Source: Castellaniella sp034674885
GTDB lineage: Bacteria > Pseudomonadota > Gammaproteobacteria > Burkholderiales > Burkholderiaceae_B
Direction: 5' to 3'
NCBI RefSeq assembly: GCF_034674885.1
Contig: NZ_JAUCDS010000018.1
Location: forward strand, 1-64,000
DNA: 64,000 nucleotides
Part shown: piece after piece, positions 17,538 through 29,035 of the stretch
Position numbering within the stretch: the first letter of the stretch is position 1
Layout of the letters: each line of letters starts with the position of its first letter
Notes under the pieces: generated by a model
Databases searched by the model: none
What the model was told of the DNA's origin: nothing
The model's input: the letters and a program-made list of their open reading frames with translations, nothing else
Position numbers and translations under genes: made by a program

Positions 17538-18501
17538 GCGGCCCCCCGTCCCAGTTCACCTGTGCCTGCACAGCGCGGAAATCCTCGGGCAGATCGGCTG
17601 TGAACGCCGGCTGCGTCCCGGTGACCGGGTCCTGGAAGCTGAGGGCGCGAGCGTGCAGCATCTGCCGCGCGGCCCCTGCCGTCGAGCGCCCGCCATACAA
17701 CGCGTCGCCCAGCAAGGGATGCTTCAGCAGGGCCATATGAACGCGGATCTGGTGAGTGCGGCCGGTCTCCAGGCGGCACAGGACTTCGGACACGGCCTGA
17801 TCGCCGCAATGTCCCGCGCGTTGCGCGGCATAGTGCGTCACGGCGGGCTTGGCCGCGATGGGCCGTTCGGCGCTCATGCGCACCGGCACTCGGGCGTCGC
17901 GACCGATGGCGGCATCGACCGTGCCCTGTCCCTCCAGGAGGCCGTGCACCAAGGCGCAATATTCACGTTTGACGGTCCGCGCCTGCAACTGACGCACCAG
18001 CGCGGTCTGCGCAACTTCCGTGCGAGCCACGACCAGCAGGCCGGAAGTGTCCTTGTCCAACCGATGGACAATGCCTGCACGCGCGACGTGCAGCAGTTCG
18101 GGATAGCGGTGCAGCAAGCCATTCAACAGGGTGCCGTGCCAATTGCCCGCCCCCGGGTGCGTGACCAAGCCAGCGGGCTTGTTGACCACGATCCAGTCGG
18201 GGCTGTCTGCTACGACTTCGAAATCCACCGGTTCGGGCACGAAAGCCAGGTCTTCGGGCGCCTGCTGCGGCCAGACCTGAATCCGGGCGCCCGGCCCGAC
18301 GCGGGTGCGGATCTTGCCCACGGTCCCGTCCACCTGCACGCAGCCGTCCTCGATCCAGGTCTGCAAACGGCTGCGGGAATGCTGGGGCAGGAGACGGGCC
18401 AGAACCTTGTCCAGGCGGTCCGGCAGGGCCCGCAGCGGCAGCTCGAACAGCACGGGTTCATCGGGACTGGCGTCTTCGGTAGCAATCTCTGTGTCAGACA
18501 T
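17521..18501 (-). CDS. rluD: 23S rRNA pseudouridine synthase RluD
   Basis: A 326-residue enzyme that makes the pseudouridines of helix 69 of 23S rRNA. It has an N-terminal S4 RNA-binding domain (about residues 25-85) and the RluA-family catalytic motif 'HRLDKDTSG' with the catalytic aspartate at D149. It is transcribed divergently from bamD, as in many proteobacteria, and overlaps pgeF at its 3' end. RluC is the nearest alternative, but the pairing with bamD and pgeF points to RluD. Confidence 0.93.
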   Translation of the reverse strand: MSDTEIATEDASPDEPVLFELPLRALPDRLDKVLARLLPQHSRSRLQTWIEDGCVQVDGTVGKIRTRVGPGARIQVWPQQAPEDLAFVPEPVDFEVVADSPDWIVVNKPAGLVTHPGAGNWHGTLLNGLLHRYPELLHVARAGIVHRLDKDTSGLLVVARTEVAQTALVRQLQARTVKREYCALVHGLLEGQGTVDAAIGRDARVPVRMSAERPIAAKPAVTHYAAQRAGHCGDQAVSEVLCRLETGRTHQIRVHMALLKHPLLGDALYGGRSTAGAARQMLHARALSFQDPVTGTQPAFTADLPEDFRAVQAQVNWDGGPHDERA

Positions 18502-18513
18502 GGCGACAAATCA

Positions 18514-18519
18514 TATAAT
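18514..18519 (+). promoter_or_regulatory. Perfect TATAAT -10 element for bamD
   Basis: The exact sigma-70 -10 hexamer TATAAT lies 37 bases upstream of the bamD start, in the 55-base gap between divergent rluD and bamD. I see no good -35 at the normal distance; the region that would hold it is inside the rluD start. Confidence 0.45.
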
Positions 18520-18556
18520 CTGCCGACAATGCTAACACCTTGATCAAGGATGCCCC

Positions 18557-19396
18557 GTGGCCGTGCAAGCACCTGTTTTCCTGAAATCCCTGCCGTCCCT
18601 CGCCCGGCTGGCCCTGGCCGGCCTCTGTCTGGCAGTCGTGGCCGGGTGCAGTTCCACGTCGGGCAAGGTCGACCCCACCGCCGGCTGGAGCGCCGAGCGC
18701 CTGTACAGCCAGGCCCGCTCCGACATGGGTTCGGGCAATTGGACGGAAGCCCGGAAAAACCTGGAATCCCTGGAAGCCCGCTACCCATTTGGCATCTACG
18801 CCCAGCAGTCCCTGATCGATCAGGCCTACGTCAACTGGAAGGACGAGGAACCCGAACAGGCCAAGGCCGCCATCGACCGCTTCCTGCAGCAGTACCCGAA
18901 CCACCCGGGCTCGGACTACATGCTGTACCTGAAAGGCATGATCACATTCACGCCACCCAGCGCAATTCTGTCGAACATCACTCGCCAGGACCCCAGCGAA
19001 CGCGACCCGAAGGGCCTGCGCGAATCCTACGAAGCCTTCAACGAGCTGATCAAGCGCTACCCCGATAGCCGCTACACGCCCGATGCCCGCAAGCGCGTCG
19101 CCTGGCTGGTCAATACCATCGCTGAAAACGAGGTCCACATCGCCCAGTACTACTACGAACGCGGCGCCTACGTCGCGGCAGCCAATCGGGCGCAGACCGT
19201 GGTCACGGACTTCGAAGGCGTCCCCATCGTGGAAAAGGCGCTGTACGTGATGATGCTCAGCTACCAGAAACTGGACCTGCCCGAGCTGGCTGAAGATGCC
19301 AAACGCGTGCTGGACAAGAACTTCCCCAACAGCAAATACTACAAACAGGGCCTGGACGAACCCAAGAGCGCCTGGAACCCGATCAACTGGCTGTAG
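18557..19396 (+). CDS. bamD: Outer membrane assembly lipoprotein BamD
   Basis: A 279-residue lipoprotein of the BAM complex that folds outer-membrane beta-barrels. The lipobox 'VVAGC' follows a hydrophobic signal, and the mature part is made of TPR-like repeats rich in 'YP' turns ('EARYPFGIYA', 'LQQYPNHPGSDY', 'RYPDSRYTPDA'). The start is a GTG: AAGGA at 18546-18550 is 6 bases upstream and points to it. The closer ATG at 18550 is in another frame. The 3' end overlaps the opposing helicase gene by 14 bases. Confidence 0.95.
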   Translation: MAVQAPVFLKSLPSLARLALAGLCLAVVAGCSSTSGKVDPTAGWSAERLYSQARSDMGSGNWTEARKNLESLEARYPFGIYAQQSLIDQAYVNWKDEEPEQAKAAIDRFLQQYPNHPGSDYMLYLKGMITFTPPSAILSNITRQDPSERDPKGLRESYEAFNELIKRYPDSRYTPDARKRVAWLVNTIAENEVHIAQYYYERGAYVAAANRAQTVVTDFEGVPIVEKALYVMMLSYQKLDLPELAEDAKRVLDKNFPNSKYYKQGLDEPKSAWNPINWL

Positions 19397-21371
19397 ACGA
19401 ATCGGCGGCGACGGGCGGATGGGCCAGGAAGCCTTCCGCCACCGCCGCATCGCGCGTACGCGCAAACGGCGGCAGTCCCTGCCACAACAGGCGGCCATAG
19501 GGTTTGTCCACCAGCCGGCCGTCCCCCACCACCAGCACACCCCAGTCCTGTTCCGATCGGATCAGGCGGCCCGCCCCCTGTTTGAGCAGCAGCGCCGCCT
19601 GCGGCAGCTGATATTCCATGAACGGATTGCCGCCTTCTGCGCGGCAGGCATTCAGCCGGGCTTCCAGCACCGGATCGTCGGGTGGCGCGAAAGGCAGTTT
19701 GTCGATCGCCACCAGCGTCAAGGCGTCGCCGGGCACATCGATGCCTTCCCAGAAACTGGTGCTGCCCACCAGCACGGCATTGCCCGCAGATCGGAAGCGA
19801 TCCAGCAAGACGCCGCGCGTGGCCTCGCCCTGGCGCATCACAGGCCGGTCCGAGGACAGCAGGCCGCGCAATAGCTGATCAGCCACGCGGTCCACGGCCC
19901 TGAGAGTCGTGCACAACACCAGCACACCGCCCGTGCACGCGTCCACCAGCGGCAGCAGCGCCTGGGCGAAGGCATCGGTGAACCCTGGGTCGTTGGGCCA
20001 GGGCAGGCCCTGCGGCACATACAGCAGCCCCTGCGCCGGATAATCGAAGGGCGAGGCCCAACTGGCAGTCTGGGCATCCCCCAACCCCAACTGATGCTGG
20101 AAATGCGCGAAATCGCCACGCACCGACAGGGTCGCGGATGTCAGCACCCAGGCCTGTTCGGGACGGCGAAAGCCGGAAAAGATGCGCGCCACCGACAGCG
20201 GTGCGCGGTGCAGGCGCACGGAATGGGTGCTGTGTTCCAGCCAGCGCACTGCCGCCTGATCGGCCGGTTCCGGTTGTCCACGGGCGGGCTGCGCCCATTG
20301 CAGCAGGCGGGCCCGCAGCGTGCGGGCGGTACGTGCCGCCGCCGCCAGGTCCGGGTGACGTTCTTCCTGGGTGCCCAGGGCCTCGGCCAGAGTATCCAGC
20401 GCCTGGCCCAGCCGGTCCAGCGCGGCATCGAAGACTTCCGGTTCCGGGATCTGATCGAAGGTCGCCCGCCCGCCGGGCATCCGCCCCACCGGCGCGCTCA
20501 CCAGCCGCAATTCGCGGGCGGCGGATTCCAGGGCCTGGCAATGCTCGGTCCAGCGCACGGCTTCGCGCGCCTGCGCCAGACCAGCGGCCTCGGCCTGGCG
20601 CGCCAGATCCAGTATCTGATGCAGAGACACGCTCTGGCCCAGGAAGCGGGTGGCCGTCTCGGGCAACTGATGGGCCTCGTCGAACACCACCAGCCGGGTT
20701 TCGGGCAGCAGGTCCGGAATGCCTTCCTCGCGCAGGGCCAGGTCCGCCATGAACAGCGCGTGGTTGACCACGACGACGTCCGCTTCCTGGGCATGGCGCC
20801 GCGCCTTCAGCAAGAAGCAATCACGCACAAAGGGGCAGTCCTGCCCCAGACAATTCTCGCGGGTGGATGTAACCCGATTCCAGATGTCGGCGGTTTCCGG
20901 CACGGCCGGCAGATCGGCCTTGTCCCCGGTGGTGCTGATCTGCGTGAACTGGCGGATCTGCCGCAGCTGGGCGATCTCGTCGCGGGATTTCAGGCCCCGA
21001 TCATCCTGTTCCAGGCGTTCCAGGTGGTAGTGGCACACATAGTTGCTGCGGCCCTTGAGCAAGGCCACGTCCACGGACATCGCCAGCGCCTGGCGCAGGC
21101 GCGGAATGTCGCGCCGAAAGAGCTGATCCTGCAGCGTGCGGGTGCCGGTGGAGATCAGGACCTTGTCGCCCGACAGAAAGGCCGGCACCAGATAGGCCCA
21201 GGTCTTGCCGGTCCCCGTCCCGGCTTCGGCCACCAGCACGCCACCGGCTGCCACCGTATCCTGGATGGCGGCCGACAGCGCCTGCTGGGCCGCGCGCGGT
21301 ACATAGCCCTGCAGCTCGCGAGCCAGAGGCCCTTCGGGGCCGAACACGGCGTTCAGATCGTCACTGAGCAT
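19383..21371 (-). CDS. DinG/YoaA-family iron-sulfur DNA helicase
   Basis: A 662-residue superfamily-2 helicase of the XPD/DinG type. Walker A is 'AEAGTGTGKT' (residues 48-57), the helicase box is 'DEAH', and the four iron-sulfur cysteines fit 'YVCHY' plus 'CLGQDCPFVRDC'. Such proteins unwind R-loops and stalled-fork structures during DNA repair. The N-terminus ('YVPRAAQQALSAAI') and size resemble YoaA more than the longer E. coli DinG, so no symbol is given. It converges on bamD with a short overlap and is divergent from tex. Confidence 0.92.
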   Translation of the reverse strand: MLSDDLNAVFGPEGPLARELQGYVPRAAQQALSAAIQDTVAAGGVLVAEAGTGTGKTWAYLVPAFLSGDKVLISTGTRTLQDQLFRRDIPRLRQALAMSVDVALLKGRSNYVCHYHLERLEQDDRGLKSRDEIAQLRQIRQFTQISTTGDKADLPAVPETADIWNRVTSTRENCLGQDCPFVRDCFLLKARRHAQEADVVVVNHALFMADLALREEGIPDLLPETRLVVFDEAHQLPETATRFLGQSVSLHQILDLARQAEAAGLAQAREAVRWTEHCQALESAARELRLVSAPVGRMPGGRATFDQIPEPEVFDAALDRLGQALDTLAEALGTQEERHPDLAAAARTARTLRARLLQWAQPARGQPEPADQAAVRWLEHSTHSVRLHRAPLSVARIFSGFRRPEQAWVLTSATLSVRGDFAHFQHQLGLGDAQTASWASPFDYPAQGLLYVPQGLPWPNDPGFTDAFAQALLPLVDACTGGVLVLCTTLRAVDRVADQLLRGLLSSDRPVMRQGEATRGVLLDRFRSAGNAVLVGSTSFWEGIDVPGDALTLVAIDKLPFAPPDDPVLEARLNACRAEGGNPFMEYQLPQAALLLKQGAGRLIRSEQDWGVLVVGDGRLVDKPYGRLLWQGLPPFARTRDAAVAEGFLAHPPVAADSSTAS

Positions 21372-21478
21372 GGGAAAGAGGACGGGATGAATCGGGGGAT
21401 GATACGCCAGACATTTCCGGACGGGGGGTGGGCTATGGCAAAATGCGCCGCTTGAACTTCGTATTTTAGGACGTCCGC

Positions 21479-23851
<2,373 letters not shown>

Positions 23852-24021
23852 CAACCGGAACGGGCAGGCCAGGCTGAGCGCGGGGGCCCTACGCGGAGAG
23901 CTCCAGCCTGCCCGACGACGCCTACCGAGGGGGCCCGGGGCGCGGGATTCTTGTCCTGCCTCAACGCGGGCGAACCGCAGGTCGCCTATGATCCCCATCA
24001 TCGATCTCCATGGGGCGGACC

Positions 24022-24189
24022 ATGTTCTTCCACAGCAACGCACTACTGGTCATCTTCGTCCTGGGCGTCATCGTGACTTTCATCGGCTTCGGATTCCGTG
24101 ATCGGAACCCCGGCATCCTGTTGCTGGGCGTCGGCTTCCTGGCCACCCTGTTCGTCATCATCCGCAAAGCGATCGACGTCTTCGGCTAA
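24022..24189 (+). CDS. Small hydrophobic membrane protein, unknown function
   Basis: A 55-residue frame starting 'MFFHSNALLVIFVLGVIV' with two predicted membrane helices (about residues 7-24 and 31-47) separated by 'GFRDRNPG', which looks like a short charged hairpin loop. The end is 'AIDVFG'. An in-frame ATG 12 bases upstream is possible, but the 24022 start has a purine-rich GGGGCGGA just before it. It lies alone between tex and katA. I do not recognise a family. The clear two-helix pattern is the main support. Confidence 0.5.
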   Translation: MFFHSNALLVIFVLGVIVTFIGFGFRDRNPGILLLGVGFLATLFVIIRKAIDVFG

Positions 24190-24288
24190 GACACAAGACC
24201 ACGCAGGAACAGGCACGGCCCCTGCTGGCCGCACCCTGCGGGAATCGCGGCGCGCCCGAAGCCCCGCATGGCGCGATGTCGCCGAACC

Positions 24289-24325
24289 ATAGCCAATGAC
24301 TATTTGTGAATAAGGGACAATCAAT
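24289..24325. promoter_or_regulatory. OxyR-like binding site upstream of katA
   Basis: The OxyR pattern ATAG-N7-CTAT-N7-ATAG-N7-CTAT is matched at 13 of 16 positions: ATAG and CTAT are exact, followed by TAAG and CAAT at the right spacing. It ends just upstream of a weak -35/-10 pair (TTCATT at 24326, TAGACT at 24349), the position from which OxyR activates catalase genes. The katA start is at 24428. Confidence 0.7.
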
Positions 24326-24427
24326 TTCATTAAAAACATGAATTTGCTTAGACTGTCCCTTGAGCCATGGATACCGCGCGGCATGCCCGCCTTTCCCTCG
24401 AATCCGATCCACCTCAGGAGCAGAAGC

Positions 24428-25864
24428 ATGAAAAAACTGACTACCGCCGCCGGCGCCCCCGTCGTCGACAACCAGAACATTCAGACCGCCGGCCCGCGCG
24501 GCCCCGCCCTGCTGCAGGATGTCTGGCTGCTGGAAAAACTGGCCCATTTCGACCGCGAAGTCATCCCCGAGCGCCGCATGCACGCCAAGGGCGCAGGCGC
24601 TTACGGCACGTTCACCGTCACCCACGACATCACGCGCTACACCCGCGCCGCCGCCTTTGCAGAAATCGGCAAGCAGACGCCGGTCTTCGTGCGTTTCTCG
24701 ACAGTTGCCGGCGAACGTGGCGCGGCGGACGCCGAGCGCGACATCCGCGGCGTGGCGATGAAGTTCTACACCGAACAAGGCAACTGGGATCTCGTGGGCA
24801 ACAACACCCCGGTCTTCTTCTTCCGGGATCCGCTGAAATTCCCGGACCTGAACCACGCGGTCAAACGCGACCCGGGCACCGGTCTGCGCAGCGCCCAGAA
24901 CAACTGGGAATTCTGGACCGGCCTGCCGGAAGCCCTGCACCAGATCACCATCGTCATGAGCGACCGGGGCATTCCGTCCGACTACCGCCACATGCATCTG
25001 TTCGGCAGCCATACCTTCAGCTTCATCAATGCCGATCAGGAACGGTTCTGGGTGAAATTCCACTTCCAGTCCCAGCAGGGCATCCGCAACCTGAGCGACG
25101 CCCAGGCTGCCGAACTGATCGGCCGCGACCGGGAAAGTTCACAGCGCGACCTGCATGACAGCATCGCCCAGGGCGATTTCCCCCGCTGGACGCTGTCGGT
25201 GCAGATCATGCCGGAAAAGGATGCCGGCAGCTACCACCTGAATCCCTTCGATCTGACCAAGGTCTGGCCGCACGGCGACTATCCGCTGATCGAGGTCGGC
25301 GTGCTGGAACTGAACCGCAACCCCGAGAACTTCTTCGCGGAAGTCGAGCAGGCTGCCTTCACCCCGGCCAACGTCGTGCCCGGCATCGGCTTTTCCCCCG
25401 ACCGCATGCTGCAGGCACGCCTGTTTTCCTACGGCGACGCGCAACGCTACCGCCTGGGCGTAAACCACCATCAGATTCCGGTCAACGCGCCGCGCTGCCC
25501 CTTCCACAGCTACCACCGGGACGGGGCCATGCGGGTCGACGGCAATCATGGCGGCCTGACCGGCAACCAGCCCAACAAGGCGGGCGAGTGGGCCGAGCAG
25601 TCTGAATTCCGTGAACCGCCGCTCAGCCTGGAAGGCGCCGCCGACCACTGGAACCACCGCGAGGATCCGGATTATTTTTCCCAGCCAGGAAATCTGTTCC
25701 GCCTGATGTCGCCCGAACAGCAACAGGCCCTGTTCGACAATACCGCCCGCGCCATCGCCGGCGTCAGCGCTGACGTGCAGGCCCTGCACATCGAGCACTG
25801 CACCCAGGCGGACCCGGCCTACGGCGCGGGGGTGGCTGCGGCGATCCGCGCCCTGCAGGGGTGA
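24428..25864 (+). CDS. katA: Monofunctional heme catalase, small-subunit type
   Basis: A 478-residue catalase that breaks down hydrogen peroxide. The distal histidine is in 'RRMHAKGAGAYG', the distal asparagine in 'VGNNTPVFF' and the proximal heme tyrosine in 'RLFSYGDAQRY'. No signal peptide, so it is cytoplasmic. The ATG at 24428 is chosen for the CAGGAG site about 8 bases upstream; the frame is open further upstream, but that stretch does not resemble catalase. An OxyR-like site precedes it. The 3' end overlaps the opposing apbE gene by 46 bases. Confidence 0.96.
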   Translation: MKKLTTAAGAPVVDNQNIQTAGPRGPALLQDVWLLEKLAHFDREVIPERRMHAKGAGAYGTFTVTHDITRYTRAAAFAEIGKQTPVFVRFSTVAGERGAADAERDIRGVAMKFYTEQGNWDLVGNNTPVFFFRDPLKFPDLNHAVKRDPGTGLRSAQNNWEFWTGLPEALHQITIVMSDRGIPSDYRHMHLFGSHTFSFINADQERFWVKFHFQSQQGIRNLSDAQAAELIGRDRESSQRDLHDSIAQGDFPRWTLSVQIMPEKDAGSYHLNPFDLTKVWPHGDYPLIEVGVLELNRNPENFFAEVEQAAFTPANVVPGIGFSPDRMLQARLFSYGDAQRYRLGVNHHQIPVNAPRCPFHSYHRDGAMRVDGNHGGLTGNQPNKAGEWAEQSEFREPPLSLEGAADHWNHREDPDYFSQPGNLFRLMSPEQQQALFDNTARAIAGVSADVQALHIEHCTQADPAYGAGVAAAIRALQG

Positions 25865-26838
25865 GCGGCAAAGCGACCCAGCCCGATCTCCGTCAGCCGG
25901 CCTTCGCACCGCAACAGGAACAGGGCGTCCAGGCCCATGCGCTGCGCCAGGGCCGGCCCCTCGCCCGGCCCGGCCACCAACAGGGCTGTCGCCCAGGCAT
26001 CGGCATCCATGCAGCTGGCCGCCAGCACCGTGACGGATGCCACCGGGTTGCGCACAGGCGCCGCCCGGCGGCCATCCATGGTGTGCGCCAGGCGCTCGCT
26101 GCCAACCCGTATCCAGTGGCGATAGTCGCCTGAAGTCGCCACGGAAAGGTCGACCAGTTCGATCACCCCGTGCGCTGCGCGGCGCCCCTCTTGCGGACTT
26201 TCCAGAGCCACGGCCCAAGGCCGGCCATCAGCCCGCGCACCGCAGGCTCGAAGCTCGCCGTCCAGGCCGGCCAGGGCATGAGCAACGCCGTGCCGGTCCA
26301 TGACCTGCGCCATTCGGTCCACGGCGTAGCCCTTGGCGATTCCGCACAGATCCAGCGTCATGGGCATCCGCTTGCGCGCCCGGGCCCGTTCTCCATCGAT
26401 GTCCAGCCAGAGATGGGCTGGGCGATGGCTGGCGGCGGCTCGCCGGATGGCTGCCGGGTCGGGTGCATCCCGGACCGCGCCGAACCCCCAGGCGTTGACG
26501 AGATCGCCGATGGCCGCATCGTAGGCGCCGCCGCTCAAGGCGCCGATCTGCACAGCCCGCGCCAGCACACCCAGAAGATCGGCCGGTAGCGCCACCCACT
26601 GCCCAGGTTCCGACCGATTCAGACGCATCAGGCCGCTCTCTGGCTTCCAGGGGGACATCTGCGCATCCACCGACTCCACCGTCAAAGCCAGGTCACGCGA
26701 CAACGCCCCATGGTCGAAGTCCGGTGGCGCCTGGTATCGCACCGCCCAGCGCGTGCCCATGGTCGGCCCGCTCAAGGTCGACTCGGACAACGCGGCCGAC
26801 GCCATACTGGCCGCCGGATCAAAACACGTCTTCGGCAT
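25819..26838 (-). CDS. apbE: FAD:protein FMN transferase (ApbE)
   Basis: A 339-residue enzyme that moves FMN from FAD onto a Ser/Thr of a target protein. Family motifs are present: 'TMGTRWAV', 'SGGAYDAAIG', 'DLCGIAKGYAVD', 'HTMDGRRAAPV' and the magnesium-binding 'DADAWATAL'. Unlike most ApbE proteins it has no visible signal peptide or lipobox; an in-frame TGA just upstream of the ATG excludes a longer N-terminus. Its start overlaps the stop of the PepSY-flavoreductase gene by 20 bases, so it belongs to that operon. The obvious substrate is the DUF2271 protein two genes upstream. It overlaps katA at its 3' end. Confidence 0.92.
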   Translation of the reverse strand: MPKTCFDPAASMASAALSESTLSGPTMGTRWAVRYQAPPDFDHGALSRDLALTVESVDAQMSPWKPESGLMRLNRSEPGQWVALPADLLGVLARAVQIGALSGGAYDAAIGDLVNAWGFGAVRDAPDPAAIRRAAASHRPAHLWLDIDGERARARKRMPMTLDLCGIAKGYAVDRMAQVMDRHGVAHALAGLDGELRACGARADGRPWAVALESPQEGRRAAHGVIELVDLSVATSGDYRHWIRVGSERLAHTMDGRRAAPVRNPVASVTVLAASCMDADAWATALLVAGPGEGPALAQRMGLDALFLLRCEGRLTEIGLGRFAAHPCRARIAAATPAP

Positions 26839-29035
26839 AGCGCCCCCTTTCCCTCAATCGAGGCACATCCAGTCCCAGCGGACTCAAAATGTCATTGAGC
26901 GCTTCGGCGACTCCGGCGGCCATGGGCCTGCTGCCGCACACCCGCAGCACGGCTCCTTGGGCGACCAGCGCCCGCAGGCGCGCCGCATCCTGGCGCAAGG
27001 CGTCCTGCACGTAGCCGCCACCACCCTGGACTCTGGAAAATGCCGTACGCAGCGCAGACAGCCGCCCTTCGTCGAGCCAGCGACGGATGGCGGCGCCGAA
27101 ATAGAAATCCTCGTCCGGATTGCGCGCCCCGAAATACAGGAACATGGGCGTCTTGCGGGTGTTGTCGCGGATAAAGCCAGCCAGAGGAGCGACTCCGGTG
27201 CCCGCCCCGATCAGCACGACAGGACGGCGCGAGGCCCTCAGGGTGAAGCCCGGGTTGTGCCTGATGAAAGCCTGGACGCGGTCGCCAGGCTCAAGACCGT
27301 GCAGGAAGCCGGAACAGATCCCGTCTGGCATCCGCCGCACACAGATCTCCAGGAAACCGTCGCGAAAACCCGAGGCCAGAGAATAAAAGCGGGGTACCGG
27401 GCTGCCAGGCGGCACGATGCCCACCAGATCGCCCGCCTTGAAATGCGGCATCCCCCGGCCCAGCAGCCGCGCCATCGGGCGACCGTCCTGCCAGCGCAAT
27501 CGCAGGATGGCGGTCGGGTTGGCTGCACCCGCATAATCCTGCCGCTCCACCAGTTCCAGGGAATGGGTCGGTGGAATGCGCGGCACATAGTTCAGCGCCA
27601 GCGCCTCACCCAGCACACCGGACAGGGACGCGCCCCAGCGCTCGAACTGTTGCACCGACTGCTGGTGTATGCATTCCAGCGGCAGGGCCTGCGGCCAGCC
27701 GGCGGCCCGCAGGGCCCGGTCCAGCGTTTCCGCATAGCCGCAGAAGGCTGGAAACTGGCGATCGCCAAAGCCCAGCACCGTCACCGGCGCGGACCCGGCC
27801 GTCACGCCTGAGATCCGGTCCAGCGCGCGGGCGGCATGCGCCGGAGCCTGGCCATCCCCGTAGGAAGCCGCCAGGATGAACACCTGGCGGGCCGACTCAG
27901 GGCACTGAAACTGTTCCAGGGGCGCGGTGTGGACTGCGTGGCCGTTGCGCGCCAGGGCGTCATGCAAGGCCTTGGCAAAGCCCCAGGTCGTGCCGCCCTC
28001 GCTGGCCACGAAGACCAGCACGTCAGCCCGCCGAGCCGGACTGTTGCTCGCGAGGCGAGGCATCCGGGCCCTGCTCTGCCGCCAGATCAGAAACCCGGTG
28101 GCCCCGAAGACCGGAATGCACAGGCCGGCCAGGCCCAGGACCAGCGCCCAGGCCCATAAACCCTGGCCCGTGTGCAAGGCATACACCCAGTCGGACAGGA
28201 CACGGGCGAAGGGTGCCGGCCGCCAGGCCAGCACATGGCCGCTGCGTCGGTCGACCCAGCCATCGCCGGCATCAGTGGAGACAGCCCAGACGTCCTCTGA
28301 ATCGTCGGCCGCAGGGAAGTTCAGCTTGCGCAGCCCTTCGGCCGACAGCGCCTGCAGCAGCGGCAGGGCTTGCACGGCCAAGTCAGGCTGCGGGCCGGGA
28401 GCGGACACGATATCCGGCTCCATACCCGCATCAGCCGGAATCAGGCTGAAGGTCGTCGCGCTCATGTAGATCGCAGTCAGCGAAGACAGGGTCAGGACGA
28501 GCATCAACGAGCGGCCACTGATCCCGTGGATGCGTTGAGCCAGGGTTCCACGAATGCGGCCCGACACAACGTGACGCCAGCCGCCCAGGCGCCGGGCCAG
28601 CATCAGGGTCCCGGACAGCGTCAGCAACAGCATTGCCAGAGCGATCCCGGCCATACCCAGGCGGCCGGGATCGCCCAGCATGAAAGACCGATGCAAGTTG
28701 CGCACCCAGCGTTCGACAGTCGAGACCTGGTAGTCGCCCAGCACCTGGCCGCTGGCCGGATCGACCCGGCTGGCGCGGGCCAGGTCACCATCGAAGGAAT
28801 ACACGATGACGTCTCCCGAGGGCAGGCGGCGGATTTCCTCGATCCCCGAGACCTCGGCTGCCACCCGCTGCGCCAGGACCGCTACCGACAGGCCGGACTC
28901 CACCGGGTTGGCTCGCCAGGCATCGCGCACCGGAAAGAAGGCCAGGACCAGTCCGGTAATCCCGGCAAACAGGGCCAGCCCCCCGGCCCACAGGCCCAGC
29001 CAGCGATGGATCTGCCGCCATTGCATGGTGATCAC
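26819..29035 (-). CDS. Membrane PepSY / flavodoxin / FAD-NAD(P)H reductase fusion
   Basis: A 738-residue fusion. Residues 1-320 form a PepSY-associated membrane region with four helices (about 13-35, 127-147, 175-196, 292-318) and histidines H10, H115, H170 and H288 that could bind heme. Residues 335-475 are flavodoxin-like ('VFVASEGGTTWGFA', 'SYGDGQAP', 'GFGDRQFPAFCG'). Residues 490-738 are a ferredoxin-NADP reductase module with the FAD motif 'RFYSLAS' (549-555) and nucleotide loop 'GAGTGVAPLAGF' (610-621). It should pass electrons from cytoplasmic NAD(P)H across the membrane. The start is GTG, overlapping the TGA of the DUF2271 gene (GTGA); ATG at codon 4 is an alternative. Confidence 0.88.
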   Translation of the reverse strand: MITMQWRQIHRWLGLWAGGLALFAGITGLVLAFFPVRDAWRANPVESGLSVAVLAQRVAAEVSGIEEIRRLPSGDVIVYSFDGDLARASRVDPASGQVLGDYQVSTVERWVRNLHRSFMLGDPGRLGMAGIALAMLLLTLSGTLMLARRLGGWRHVVSGRIRGTLAQRIHGISGRSLMLVLTLSSLTAIYMSATTFSLIPADAGMEPDIVSAPGPQPDLAVQALPLLQALSAEGLRKLNFPAADDSEDVWAVSTDAGDGWVDRRSGHVLAWRPAPFARVLSDWVYALHTGQGLWAWALVLGLAGLCIPVFGATGFLIWRQSRARMPRLASNSPARRADVLVFVASEGGTTWGFAKALHDALARNGHAVHTAPLEQFQCPESARQVFILAASYGDGQAPAHAARALDRISGVTAGSAPVTVLGFGDRQFPAFCGYAETLDRALRAAGWPQALPLECIHQQSVQQFERWGASLSGVLGEALALNYVPRIPPTHSLELVERQDYAGAANPTAILRLRWQDGRPMARLLGRGMPHFKAGDLVGIVPPGSPVPRFYSLASGFRDGFLEICVRRMPDGICSGFLHGLEPGDRVQAFIRHNPGFTLRASRRPVVLIGAGTGVAPLAGFIRDNTRKTPMFLYFGARNPDEDFYFGAAIRRWLDEGRLSALRTAFSRVQGGGGYVQDALRQDAARLRALVAQGAVLRVCGSRPMAAGVAEALNDILSPLGLDVPRLRERGRYAEDVF

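Noticed and set aside
23861..23914. Inverted repeat CGGGCAGGC / GCCTGCCCG after tex
   Set aside because: The loop is 36 bases long and no T run follows, so I did not call a terminator. It may still fold in the tex 3' end.
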